64,000 nt of DNA from Diadema setosum (taxonomy: Eukaryota > Echinodermata > Echinoidea > Diadematoida > Diadematidae), in assembly GCA_033980235.1 (NCBI GenBank), contig CM067059.1, positions 14,394,100 to 14,458,099 of the forward strand, given 5' to 3'. Both the position numbers and the translations under genes were made by a program. Below the pieces are notes generated by a model. It did no database searches. It was not told where the DNA came from and saw nothing but the letters and a program-made list of their open reading frames with translations. Positions 40,601 through 47,914 of the stretch are shown one piece after another. Each line of letters begins with the position of its first letter. The stretch's first letter is position 1.

Positions 40601-41359
40601 GGAGCAATTCATCTTTGTAAAAAAAAAAATGGTGAACACTCTTTTACTCCAGTACATTGTACAACATGCAGATTTCATGCGCTGTATCTAATATCCTTAT
40701 CTACAGCTGAAATAAAAAAAATTATATTTGAATTCTCCTCTTTAAGTGAAATCAAGATGGGAACACCCCTTATTTTTTTTTTTTAATTAAAGAAATAACA
40801 AGAAAAAGATTGAAAGGGGGTGCATGCCCTCAACCCACCCCCTCCCCTTTCTGAAATTCCTGGATCTGCCCCTGAATGTCAAGTTTTATGTGCTACAAAT
40901 GTACATATACTTCCTTGGAATAGACCAAGAGCTACACAGCTACAGCCCACTGGCCAGCCTGGGGCAAGGAGTTCCATCTGGTCATAGAGTCTGGAAAGAT
41001 GGAAGGCTGAAAGGCAAGCAAGAGTATTCACACAAGGAATTCAGAACTTTTGACTGTGTCATTTAAGTCTTACTGCTGAGACTGGTGCAGCTTGGTAGTC
41101 TGAAGGTCGTAGGATATCCATCGGCTCTTCTGTTTTCAATTTCTCATTAGACTATGGCTAAATATATATCTGAAAATTAAAGAGTTAAACACAATGAAAG
41201 ATGCCTTCTTGCATAACTTACCTCCGTCTTTCTGTAGAGCACAGCTTCACCAAAGGCTCCTTTGCCAAGGACACGAACAGGTGTGTACATTTCTTCTTGA
41301 ATTGTATCGTTGATCATGTTTGTTGTGGATAACGCCACACCCCCGTCTTCAGCTGCCAT
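8333..41359 (-). CDS. NEK9: NEK9 (Nercc1-like) Ser/Thr kinase with RCC1 propeller, whole gene
   Basis: Joined from 22 coding exons whose GT-AG borders and phases all agree, giving 964 residues (human NEK9 is about 979). Order: kinase domain about residues 28-275 (Gly loop GKGAFG 32-37, VVWK Lys54, HRD Asp149, DFG 167-169, activation-loop TIVGTP 183-188, YMSPE); basic linker; RCC1 repeats about 321-720 (VYYWGGG, SCGDN, GRLGLG blocks); low-complexity Ser/Glu-rich linker; conserved [11 protein letters not shown] at 835-845; a C-terminal leucine-rich coiled coil about 915-960. In the family, NEK9 is activated at mitotic entry, binds and activates NEK6/NEK7 and acts in spindle and centrosome maturation; the RCC1 part restrains the kinase. 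That role is inferred from homology. Oddities: an acidic run (434-448) in one RCC1 blade and a C terminus that stops soon after the coiled coil. The largest introns are 31560-37305 and 37484-41221. A 5' UTR exon must exist upstream because an acceptor lies at 41384. Confidence 0.96.
8881..9044. mobile_element. fold-back MITE in the NEK9 terminal intron
   Basis: About 50-bp imperfect inverted arms: left has GCCCCATTTCATACAAAG then AACTCTTGCTGGAATGGCAA, right is its reverse complement. About 60 bp of unique centre and no ORF. It lies between coding exons 22 and 21 of NEK9. Confidence 0.7.
9236..9541 (-). CDS. NEK9: NEK9 coding exon 21
   Basis: 306 bp, phase 0 at both ends, residues 835-936. 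Starts with the conserved [11 protein letters not shown] block, then a Pro/Ser-rich stretch, then the first heptads of the coiled coil ([18 protein letters not shown]). Locally GC-rich compared with the flanking introns. Confidence 0.94.
10393..10712 (-). CDS. NEK9: NEK9 coding exon 20
   Basis: 320 bp, residues 728-834. Low-complexity acidic, Ser- and Gly-rich linker ending PPWLVD. The acceptor is placed at GGCTACAG|TC because only this one keeps the phase; a CAG 11 bases further in would shift the frame. The sequence is poorly conserved, as in other NEK9 linkers. Confidence 0.88.
11194..11253 (-). CDS. NEK9: NEK9 coding exon 19
   Basis: 60 bp, residues 708-727 plus one base: [20 protein letters not shown]. 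Closes the propeller and begins the flexible linker; the human protein has EKVLNSKTIRS here. Confidence 0.9.
11320..11405. mobile_element. decayed TTAA-type MITE, copy A
   Basis: Begins TTAACTCTTTCTGTGTAAGG and shares GGACRTTGGACAGT and GGRTTTTCTGWGCCAA with the copy at 13452. Its right end is degraded. Confidence 0.5.
11732..11893. mobile_element. hAT-like MITE, copy 1
   Basis: Ends CAGTGGCGGATC and, inverted, CAGGGGCGGATCCAGGAATT. The middle is C-rich then A/G-rich. The CAGTGG/CAGGGG ends fit hAT-type terminal repeats. The flanking 8-mers agree at only 5 of 8 positions. Related copies lie at 32448 and 40755. Confidence 0.6.
11992..12159 (-). CDS. NEK9: NEK9 coding exon 18
   Basis: 168 bp, residues 652-707. 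Last RCC1 blade: [19 protein letters not shown], then [20 protein letters not shown], close to the human PRPIFGSLHHV segment. Confidence 0.95.
12348..12455. repeat. dispersed repeat, NEK9 copy
   Basis: Shares TTTTGGAACA, GCAAGTGAAAATCA and AGTTTTGAAG(T/C)CACCTTTT blocks in the same order with 54091-54210 inside TMED10 intron 1, in the same orientation. Family not identified. Confidence 0.6.
12792..12953 (-). CDS. NEK9: NEK9 coding exon 17
   Basis: 162 bp, residues 598-651. RCC1 repeat: [18 protein letters not shown], then [15 protein letters not shown]. Confidence 0.95.
13452..13543. mobile_element. TTAA-bounded MITE, copy B
   Basis: 92 bp from TTAACACTGTCCACGCAAGG to GAAGGGTTAA, similar to the segment at 11320. 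In the NEK9 intron between exons 17 and 16. Confidence 0.5.
13602..13637. repeat. (TA)n followed by T-run
   Basis: Nine TA units then about 18 T, in the NEK9 intron about 110 bp from exon 16. Confidence 0.9.
13746..13854 (-). CDS. NEK9: NEK9 coding exon 16
   Basis: 109 bp, residues 562-597 plus one base: [20 protein letters not shown], then [12 protein letters not shown], matching the human segment ending GKTHTAAID. Confidence 0.94.
14353..14514 (-). CDS. NEK9: NEK9 coding exon 15
   Basis: 162 bp, phase 0 at both ends, residues 508-561. RCC1 repeat: [20 protein letters not shown] and [11 protein letters not shown]. Confidence 0.95.
14905..15248. repeat. (CTA)n/(TAG)n triplet array
   Basis: About 345 bp of imperfect TACTAC triplets with CTG, CTT and CTA variants on the plus strand. 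On the gene strand it starts within about 10 bases of the donor of the 47-bp NEK9 exon 14. Long serine- or valine-only frames across it are an artefact of the repeat. Confidence 0.95.
15257..15303 (-). CDS. NEK9: NEK9 coding exon 14
   Basis: 47-bp micro-exon, residues 493-507 ([15 protein letters not shown]), RCC1 repeat. Its GTGAGT donor is followed within a few bases by a long (TAG)n-type array in the intron. Confidence 0.92.
16148..16378 (-). CDS. NEK9: NEK9 coding exon 13
   Basis: 231 bp, two bases of Asp415 plus residues 416-491. RCC1 repeat with [14 protein letters not shown], then an acidic run of Asp/Glu at about 434-448 not present in the human protein as I recall it, then [14 protein letters not shown] and [10 protein letters not shown]. 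Confidence 0.95.
17004..17148 (-). CDS. NEK9: NEK9 coding exon 12
   Basis: 145 bp, residues 367-414 plus one base. RCC1 repeat: [20 protein letters not shown], then [12 protein letters not shown]. The donor GTCAGT is weaker than the others. Confidence 0.94.
18378..18515 (-). CDS. NEK9: NEK9 coding exon 11
   Basis: 138 bp, phase 0 at both ends, residues 321-366. First RCC1 blade: VYYWGGG, then [20 protein letters not shown]. Confidence 0.95.
19002..19110 (-). CDS. NEK9: NEK9 coding exon 10
   Basis: 109 bp, one base plus residues 285-320. Basic linker between kinase and propeller ([18 protein letters not shown]), leading into the first RCC1 strand ([11 protein letters not shown]). The Lys/Arg stretch matches the position of the NEK9 nuclear localisation region; that function is inferred. 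Confidence 0.9.
19558..20081. mobile_element. composite fold-back element
   Basis: Two nested palindromes. The outer pair is TATAGAATGGGTA at 19560 and TACCCATTCTATA at 19892. The second is a hairpin with arms 19905-19986 and 20000-20081 around a 13-base loop, containing GTGCGTCAGTCGGAAT and its complement. Inside are three copies of ATGCATCCAGTAA and CpG-rich GTTCGCGCAC repeats. No ORF. Non-autonomous transposon inferred; family unknown. Confidence 0.7.
20545..20612 (+). mobile_element. LINE/SINE 3' tail fragment
   Basis: Reads GATCGAAGGCGCATTACAAA then TGCTGTAC and (TTA)n, the kind of tail seen at the 3' end of L2/CR1-group LINEs and their SINEs. Only the tail is recognisable. Confidence 0.45.
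21075..21139 (-). CDS. NEK9: NEK9 coding exon 9
   Basis: 65 bp, residues 263-283 plus two bases: [20 protein letters not shown], the end of the kinase domain with the conserved Arg of the last helix. Too short to show as a free ORF; found by the splice sites TTCGTAG and GTAAGA. Confidence 0.92.
21714..21927. mobile_element. TA-flanked MITE (CTGTAAACA ends)
   Basis: 214 bp with ends CTGTAAACA and TGTTTACAG and TA on both outer sides. The inside is rich in TTTTTGCG and AAATTCGC-like words, as in the element at 44694. Immediately to the right, AACAACATGACTTCAGTAAG is tandemly duplicated. Confidence 0.6.
22147..22320. mobile_element. fold-back element with ~80-bp arms
   Basis: Arms 22147-22230 and 22235-22320, sharing GATGTGAAAACCGTAACTAT and TCACAGTTAAAATTA-type blocks, with a very short loop. 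It abuts the tandem pair at 22373-22606 and may be one end of a composite element reaching 22700. Confidence 0.7.
22373..22606. repeat. imperfect tandem pair, ~120-bp unit
   Basis: Two copies share GTCTCTTTTGCAGCAC / GTCTCTTTTACAGCAC, GCGCGGCGGTCGTATCA and TGGTGCGTACA, then GTGTAC and GCGATTGTCTC-like blocks. CpG-rich against an AT-rich background. Confidence 0.75.
22736..22840 (-). CDS. NEK9: NEK9 coding exon 8
   Basis: 105 bp, phase 0 at both ends, residues 228-262 ([20 protein letters not shown] and following), kinase C-lobe. The residue pattern matches the human region but identity is lower than in neighbouring exons. Confidence 0.92.
25595..25676 (-). CDS. NEK9: NEK9 coding exon 7
   Basis: 82 bp, one base of Gln200 plus residues 201-227: [20 protein letters not shown] and RRVFEAS, kinase helix F with the invariant Asp-x-Trp. 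Confidence 0.95.
26827..26876 (-). CDS. NEK9: NEK9 coding exon 6
   Basis: 50 bp, residues 184-199 plus two bases: [16 protein letters not shown], the activation loop and P+1/APE region (SPE in this family). Confidence 0.93.
28395..28432. repeat. (CTGT)n-like simple repeat
   Basis: Degenerate CTGT/CCGT tetramers in the NEK9 intron next to exon 5. Confidence 0.7.
28676..28781 (-). CDS. NEK9: NEK9 coding exon 5
   Basis: 106 bp, residues 148-183. Carries the catalytic loop (RDIKTLNIF, Asp149 and Lys151) and the magnesium-binding DFG at 167-169 (KLGDFGISK). Human NEK9 has DYG here as far as I recall. Ends at MAET with a GTAAGT donor. Confidence 0.95.
29219..29289 (-). CDS. NEK9: NEK9 coding exon 4
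   Basis: 71 bp, residues 125-147 plus two bases ([18 protein letters not shown]...ILH). It ends inside the Arg codon of the HRD motif, so the catalytic loop is split between this exon and the next. Donor GTGACT. Confidence 0.93.
29514..29772. mobile_element. long near-perfect fold-back MITE
   Basis: 259 bp that folds on itself along almost its whole length. Both arms carry GGCCCGAA, a CACGAAGGTGG-like block, TTGTCCATRGTTTAAACCAY and GTTTTGTATGGGGCGCCAAG. The centre is CATTTCGTCGACGAAATG. TGA lies on both flanks, a possible 3-bp target duplication. No ORF; located in NEK9 intron 3. Confidence 0.8.
31504..31559 (-). CDS. NEK9: NEK9 coding exon 3
   Basis: 56 bp, residues 106-124 ([19 protein letters not shown]), following the hinge. 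Acceptor TATTCCAG, donor GTAATG. Ends in phase 0. Confidence 0.93.
32448..32604. mobile_element. hAT-like MITE, copy 2
   Basis: Starts CAGTGGCAGATTTAGAGGGG and ends AATTCCTGGATCCACCCCTG, the same layout as the copy at 11732. AAACA occurs on both sides. Confidence 0.6.
33180..33412 (+). mobile_element. 3' end of a CR1/L2-group LINE, decayed
   Basis: 33217-33260 can be read as [13 protein letters not shown], the typical C-terminal end of CR1/L2-group reverse transcriptase proteins. An AT-rich 3' UTR with a GCGCTTAGAAACATCAGTAT block and an ATTATC/ATT tail follows. Everything upstream is missing, so this is a 5'-truncated copy. Confidence 0.5.
35270..35390 (-). mobile_element. possible tRNA-derived SINE fragment
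   Basis: On the minus strand TGGTGCAGTTGA (A-box-like, near 35370) is followed about 35 bases on by GAGTTCAAGTCCCATCC (B-box-like, near 35335). The spacing fits a pol III internal promoter. No cloverleaf can be completed, so it is not called as a tRNA. Confidence 0.35.
37306..37483 (-). CDS. NEK9: NEK9 coding exon 2
   Basis: Residues 47-105 plus one base. Contains the ATP-anchoring lysine (VVWKEVNL, Lys54), the C-helix glutamate region (NEIEILSML) and the hinge (IEMEYANG). Acceptor ACTGCAG, donor GTAAGG. Confidence 0.95.
40755..40874. mobile_element. hAT-like MITE, copy 3 (left end lost)
   Basis: Ends GAAATTCCTGGATCTGCCCC TG like copies 1 and 2, with the same T-rich then AG-rich middle. The left CAGTGG end cannot be found. 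Confidence 0.5.
41222..41359 (-). CDS. NEK9: NEK9 coding exon 1
   Basis: Residues 1-46, ending in phase 0 at a GTAAGT donor. ATG at 41359 has A at -3 and G at +4. It holds the start of the kinase domain including the glycine loop [15 protein letters not shown]. The exon continues 24 nt upstream as 5' UTR to 41383, where a TTTTACTAG acceptor shows that a non-coding exon precedes it. Confidence 0.95.
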
Positions 41360-41924
41360 TTCAAATCTTTTGGTGTCGACAGTCTAGTAAAAGCAGACAG
41401 TTATTAGAGTCCAGACACAATGTGCAACTGTATGTATCCTACTGCGTATGCCCAAGATTGTAACTGAAGAATAAGATTGAGTTCTTAGAGTTCAAATAGA
41501 CCTATACATCTTGCACAAGTATTCATTTGTGATTTTGAGGGAGGTGAACACAAGGTAGAAACATTAGACAAAAGTCATACGCAGCAAGCGCATATGTTCA
41601 TGATCACAATGGTTGGTATTCTTCATGTTAATGCGTCCGCCATAAAGTCAACACTCCAGACCCAAGGCAAATAGTCGTACAATAATGTTGTCGTTAAGTC
41701 TTAACGTTTGTTACAAAGTGATGAGTAAAAAATCCATCCACCCACATGCAGATCTAACTTGTTATGTACATGTCATAGGCCTTTAAGTAGATTCTACTTC
41801 TAGCTCCTTTCTACGCAATCTCTGTTCAGACAATATTTTCAAGTGAGTGGTAAATTATACTGCCAGCTTGAATACCGTCAGTCTCCTCATCAGGCTCACA
41901 TGTGCCACTGAAATACAGTAATCG

Positions 41925-42200
41925 CCCGTCAACGTACGACTGTCTATGAACGACAGTTTGTCACACAACACAAGCACTTGTCATTAATCTCCTCGTTGTT
42001 ACGCAACGGGAGTGCGGGGAGAGGAGTCAAATCTTGCCCGCTGCGATGCCCGATGATGGCGATGCCACGATCCGTCGATGGTGTAGCTCGCTAGCGTTCC
42101 AGAGTCTGAAACTTGCTTCAGCGCTTGCTACACTCGACTCGGCTTTTTAACTAGAGCCTAGGGTCGACGTCAGGACTGAGTGTTACAGTTTTAGCCAGCT
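41925..42200 (-). promoter_or_regulatory. probable NEK9 promoter / 5' UTR exon region
   Basis: A CpG-rich block in AT-rich surroundings, about 0.6-0.8 kb upstream of the splice acceptor that opens the first coding exon. It contains a CRE-like TGACGTCG (minus strand, 42165-42172). The non-coding first exon should lie here. The best-looking donor, GTGAGC near 41898, is only a guess. No TATA box was identified. Confidence 0.35.
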
Positions 42201-44693
42201 GTCACACGAAAGCTAGGTGATGCCATGACACTGAGGAATGAAGTTGATAACAACAGCACTTGTCACTGTCTCCTAATCTGTCTTCGGATCACATTACAAA
42301 CAGTGTCAGTGGCCGTAGGCTTAACAAACGATGGAGAAAGCTGGCTGGCCGTGGCCGTGTATGTACCCAAGCGGTCACTTTGCAGAAAGACAACTCCACA
42401 GCTGAAAGAGAGCCCAGGTTGTTGTAATGTTGACCTCGCTTCTTTCCCCCCGATTTATTACAACAATTGGTCACTGCTGCTTCGCATTCATTTGTTGTTT
42501 CGATCGAAGAAAGTGATGTGGTGTGTTTGTTGGTCTTCCGATCCGAGTTACGTGTGTGTGTACAGCCGCTGGATTGATCTTGATTGTGATTACGGTACGG
42601 AAGATGATGAGTGTGTACGCGTTATATGAGCAGCAGACAGGCAGTCCGCACTTTGAAGAACTTAGCAGCCAAGTGATCATAAGCTGTAACCATGTACTAT
42701 GGTATCGTTAAAAGAACCCACTACGCCGCAGAAGTGCAAAATTTCCTAAGCAATTGAGAATAACCATGCCATACCATACGAGAAATATTAAAAATTAGAT
42801 CATGCTATGAAATGAAAAAAACTGCAAGAGTATGCATTCTCCATTTCTCTCGAGCATGTATAGAACTTATGGTACTCAATATTTTATTTCAACGTTGTGT
42901 TTTATCTTACAATAGCATTTATAATGTTGTCAATCAAGTTAATATAAAATCTTATGAACAAATTTCTTGTACAGACAGATATGAACCACATTAGCCGTTT
43001 TTGATAGGGGCTTATAAAATGTCAGTCAGTGGTAGCCACTTGCATTCAGATGATGTCATGTTAAAACAAAGTCAAGCATATTAATAAAGACCAGGTAAGT
43101 ATATGGTTTTGTGGTACATGTATTGTGATTATTTTTTGCTGTTCTCTGATGTAGGGCCCCCTATATTTTTTCCATTGTGTGCAAACCCATCTAAAGTAAT
43201 CATGAAAATAAGTCAATGAATTATTCATTTGTTTTTGTTTCCTTGTTGAATGTTTGTTGATTTGCTTTGTTTTTAGTGATGGTGTGGCATTTTCACCAAT
43301 CTACAATCTGGCCATACAAACTTTGCACACGACCTTAATTCTGCCAAAAGTTCTTCATCATTCAGAAGGTTGTAATCTGCCTACTTCCATGCCTCATAAG
43401 TCTTAATTTCGTACAGTATTCTACATATCATAAGATTGAGTTGATTTATCACAACAAATAGGAAAAGAAGGTTGTGTTGAAATCAGGTTAAATAATCATG
43501 CAATTAATTGTAATTAGTATCAAAACTCCAACACGGTGCATTTGTCGTCATGAACACTGCAACAATTAAAACCGACAATGACTGCATTTTTTTTTTTCCT
43601 GATAGCAGATACATATAAGCTGAAAATCTTTGTCAACCTGGGGTTCTAGGCTTTTTCAAGATGAAGTTTAAAGTTTAACATTGGTATGTCTTTGATCAGA
43701 TAAAACATATGATAGTACGACTAAAGCTGGTCAGGTATTTCTTTGATCAATGCTCTCTCACTTGCACCTTTTCCTCTTATGTTTTGCCATTCATGACCTC
43801 TTCTTCATACATGAAGTTCTAAATTTTTTCCCTTAAATCCCAGAAATTTGTCATCATGTCATTGTCAGGGAATTCCACAGAAATTTGATTCTTTTTAAAA
43901 TGAAAAGTGCACATTCATTTAGCTTTTTACAGACAAATGTTAAGGGTGATATTATCCCCCTGCTTTCTTAAAGAGGTTGAGTCGATTGCTCTTTCATTAT
44001 GCTAAAAAATAAATTTTATGAAATTCTCTATATCGCTGTTCTGCTGTCATATCACAAACTGTTGTAGTCGCCTCATTCAGCGATGGCAGCACCAAACTTT
44101 AAAAATTCGTAACTTTTGAATGGATTGTCTAAATTTTCCTCAAACTTCACTACACTGTACCAATACTGCTGCATTCACTCGCTCCACATGTTTTTTGGGA
44201 AACTTCCCCCTTTTTTATGAGCATATCTGACTTTTTACCCTTCCTCCTTAAATCTCCCCCTTCTCTCTGTCTCACATCCACCCCTTCTCTCTCTCTCTCT
44301 CTCTCTCTGTGAAAAAGCAATGAAAAATATCCATTACAACACATTTTGTTTTTTGTTTTTTGTTTTTTGGAAAGGAGATCAAATATCACCTCATAACTTT
44401 ATTAAGACATGACAATACATGTAGTTTTGTAACAATGACAAAAAGACAAGAGAGTAAAGAATAGAAAGCAAAAACAAAAGAAACATGTAAAAAGGACATG
44501 CTATTAGATCCTACTGATTCAATCATATTTCTACATCAAACTCTGGATGGTTTGATTTGGTTAAGTATCACTTTCTATGCAGGCTGCAGCTTGAAAGTAC
44601 ATTCCTGACTGGTCCTTCTAGAGACAACCATTTCCTATGACCTAATAATCATGTGTTCTGACATCTATGGATCAGTCACTTACTAATTAACTT

Positions 44694-44890
44694 AAAAGCT
44701 GTTATTTTTGTGAGGGTTTAATTTTCGCAAATTTTACAAATCACTGCTGGGTAGCGAATTCAACAACACGCAAAAATATCGCTACATGCTAGGTAAGAGT
44801 GCACTTCCGATAGCCTCGGTGTCAAATCGCAAAAATGTCTGTGACCTCCTCATGCACGAAAATAATCTGTACGCAAAAATAACAGCTTTT
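44694..44890. mobile_element. MITE with AAAAGCTGTTATTTTTG ends
   Basis: 197 bp with 17- to 18-bp inverted ends (AAAAGCTGTTATTTTTG and complement). The inside is rich in CGCAAAAAT words, like the element at 21714. No ORF. Confidence 0.65.
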
Positions 44891-47792
44891 ACATGTACTG
44901 TATATCTACACTGTCTAAATCTAAATCCTTGAGGAGCGCATCATACATGCAGTTGTCTAGCAGACTTATCAGCGTTGCTCAATGGTGGCCTCAAACAGAT
45001 AAAATTATGCCTCTCAAGCCCACTGTGTAAAACACTACAGTTGGTTGCAACCCCAAATCACATCACATACAAATACATGTATCTTCAAGTGTGCAAGTTT
45101 GAGAGGTTCACACTCCGACTGGAATTAATCGGCACATTTTTGGCAATGTGTCTCTGTATGCATTCTTTGATTATTTACACACTCTTTGAGACACCATTTT
45201 CTAATTCTTCACATTCGTTCCTTTCATTATCACATTATTCATTGGTGATCAGTATACGGCATAAACATCATGTAACTCTTTGTTATTAAGTTTACACAAG
45301 CAGAATTTGTATGCCGGCATGTTCTGGAAATCTTTCAGCATCAATACAAGGTAGGTCGGTACTTGTTTCAGCAAATTACATATCTGATGATGTAAATGAG
45401 CAAAACTTTCAACCTCCATAATTGCAAACCAAGCCTGTTCTCATCTTAGCTGACCTTTTTGGGTTCATTTTTATCTTTCTGTCATGCAGTTCCAAAAAGG
45501 CCTCTTATCTACGAAATACTGTAGATATGTCTACTTTGCCACATGCCAGGATTCTATGATTTCTGCACATACCCATACTACTTTGCAATAACGCATCATA
45601 CATGCTGTCTGGGAAACTGAAAGAAGGATTCCCAAATTGCCTTCACTCCACTTCACAGAGACGTGTATGGTAAAATAAACATTCACATACTTCTGAAATG
45701 TTATAAGTTACAAGAAGTAAAATTTTACTAAATTTCTGATCAATTCCTGTAACCACTGCCTGTGACATATACTTGTACTCTGAAAACTCTTACAAATATT
45801 TACAAATTCATGAGAGTCAAACCAAGAACGACCCAGCAAAAGAAAGAAAAAGAAATATGGGAGAAGTTAAAATAAATTGCTTGTTTATACAAGAACAATC
45901 AATACAGCAAATTTTCAATCTTGTGTCGCAGAAGGCTATGAAATACATGTATACAATGTATCATTCCGCCTGCTTTGACACAACAGTGAATGCATGGAAA
46001 GGAGTAAGGTAAACACACAAACATGATACTGTAACTCCTGTATGAACAAGCTCATCTCTGACATTTCCACATGGCTATGGTAAGGAAACTTTTATGCACT
46101 GTGCTTGCTGCTTGTACATCATTTCTAATCATAATCATGGTTTTGCGTAACATCACTTGGGATTTGTAACATACTCACTCCGGGTGTAAAGTCCCCAGGA
46201 AATTACGATAGATGGCTACAGCACAATGTCCACACATTTGTGCACTTGATTTTCTTTCTTCTTCTTCTTTTTTTTTAACACCACATGATGTGGATTACAT
46301 AGACTTCACTGTGTGGATTTTTTTTTCTGATAAACACCAAAACTTTGCAGTGCCTTTGCTTTCCAGCCAGTGGAATTTAAAAAAAAGTAGAAAAGATCAT
46401 GAAGAAATTCCTTTGATCTATGGCACTAACCACTGGCAGATATATTTCAAGAAAGTTATCAAGTGTACAGTTAGATGTGAAGAAATGCAGCAAAATTGCA
46501 CTTAAATACTTGGGTTATGTTACCGACAGATATTTTCGGATGTATGTCTTCCGATTACTACCATCATTTGGGTCACAATGATTGGCACATTCAAATTACC
46601 ACAAGCTTTGGATGGTTTTAGGGATGAGCTTGTCCTCCTCCCACACACACAGGAGATGTTCTATCAGGGAAAACACCTCTGCAAATGAACAATGATTGCC
46701 AAATGCCATCATAGAAACCCAAGGTTTCCATCATAGCACGCTATACATTATGGTATTGTGTACTGGCAGTGCACTGTGTGCATCATATAAAAACTCCATG
46801 CACACCTCAATAGTGATCACAGTACACATACATTCACAGACTAAATACACATTGCAGAAATACATGGAGAGATCTAACATACAGATGTAGAAGCTAACCA
46901 CTCTGAACAGCATCAAAGTGTAACTGCAAATCTATGAGTGCCAATATATTCATGACCAAAAAAAAAAGAACTTTTTCTATCTACACTAAGCAAAACGTCA
47001 AAGAAATGTTGCCTTTTGCAAGTTTCTCATGACCAAAGAAATGGCAAAGATTAGTCAAGTGTGCGATCTATCATTCTTTACTCCACACTTTGAAACAATG
47101 CATGTAGAGATTTCTCTTTTTCTCCTCCTTTCTGTTTGGAGGCTTGGAAACGTATTGTTGCTTGTCACATTTTGGCATACCAACATTTCTATTTACAATA
47201 CCGAACAATGGGAGGGGGATTTGGAAAGATTAACTAATGTCATAATTCATTTCACATTTTTAATCCATGCAGTCAAATATCACAGAATTATTAGCAAAAG
47301 TCACAATGTGAAAAGTTTCTCATGTATTTTATCTCATCAGAAGACATCCCAACCACCAGAAGAGGCTGTAACAGATTTAAACATTTTCAACACCAGAGCA
47401 CTTGTAATGTACAATGTATTTGCTTTCACTTAGAAACACTGACAAGATCTGTTCAACTTTCAATTTGCCTGTTTTCAACCAAGCAATGAACATGAACTGG
47501 AAGATATAGATGTTTCTTAGTGGAGACCAGACCAGACAAAAGAAAGGAGACACTATTTTTACCTACTTCATTTAAAACCTGGTGGCTCTTTCCCCTAATT
47601 ATTCATATTCCATATGATTTTATGTGTACCCTCAGCCACTAAGCGGCAACCTTTTGCATGCAATCAGATGAGTGGCACCAGTGTTCTTATGATTTTACGA
47701 CATTAATTCTTATATGATTCACAACTTTGATTATCATAAATTACTAAATGGAGAGGATTATTGTGAAGATGAAGGCACTCTACAGGTAGAAA

Positions 47793-47914
47793 TTACTCGA
47801 TGAGCTTCTTTGATTTGAAGTAGCGCCTCAGGTAGAAGACTTGCCACGTTGCTAAGCTCATCAGACACACCATAGAAAATATACTGAAGTATAACACTCT
47901 TGAATTTGTTGATT
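47793..47914 (-). CDS. TMED10: TMED10 coding exon 5 (terminal)
   Basis: 122 bp, two bases of Glu168 plus residues 169-207 and a TAA stop at 47793-47795. Encodes the membrane helix ([20 protein letters not shown]) and the cytosolic tail ending KKLIE. Acceptor CTCTACCAG. Confidence 0.97.

Larger units (their letters stand above)
41384..47792. other. intergenic region between NEK9 and TMED10
   Basis: Holds the NEK9 5' UTR exon/promoter block on the left and the TMED10 3' UTR on the right. The nearest AATAAA on the minus strand downstream of the TMED10 stop is at 44397-44402, which would give a 3' UTR of about 3.4 kb. ATTAAA near 47258 is an alternative. A (CT)n run is at 44288-44308. No other coding sequence is supported. 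Confidence 0.45.

Noticed and set aside
41083..41125. tRNA-like TGGTGCAGCTTGGTAG segment
   Set aside because: No B box or acceptor pairing follows; at best a SINE scrap.
42225..42629. 134-codon plus-strand ORF near the NEK9 promoter
   Set aside because: No similarity or splice signals seen; the CpG-rich promoter region favours chance open frames. A divergent transcript remains possible.
47029..47433. 134-codon plus-strand ORF
   Set aside because: Lies antisense to the probable TMED10 3' UTR, and composition looks random.
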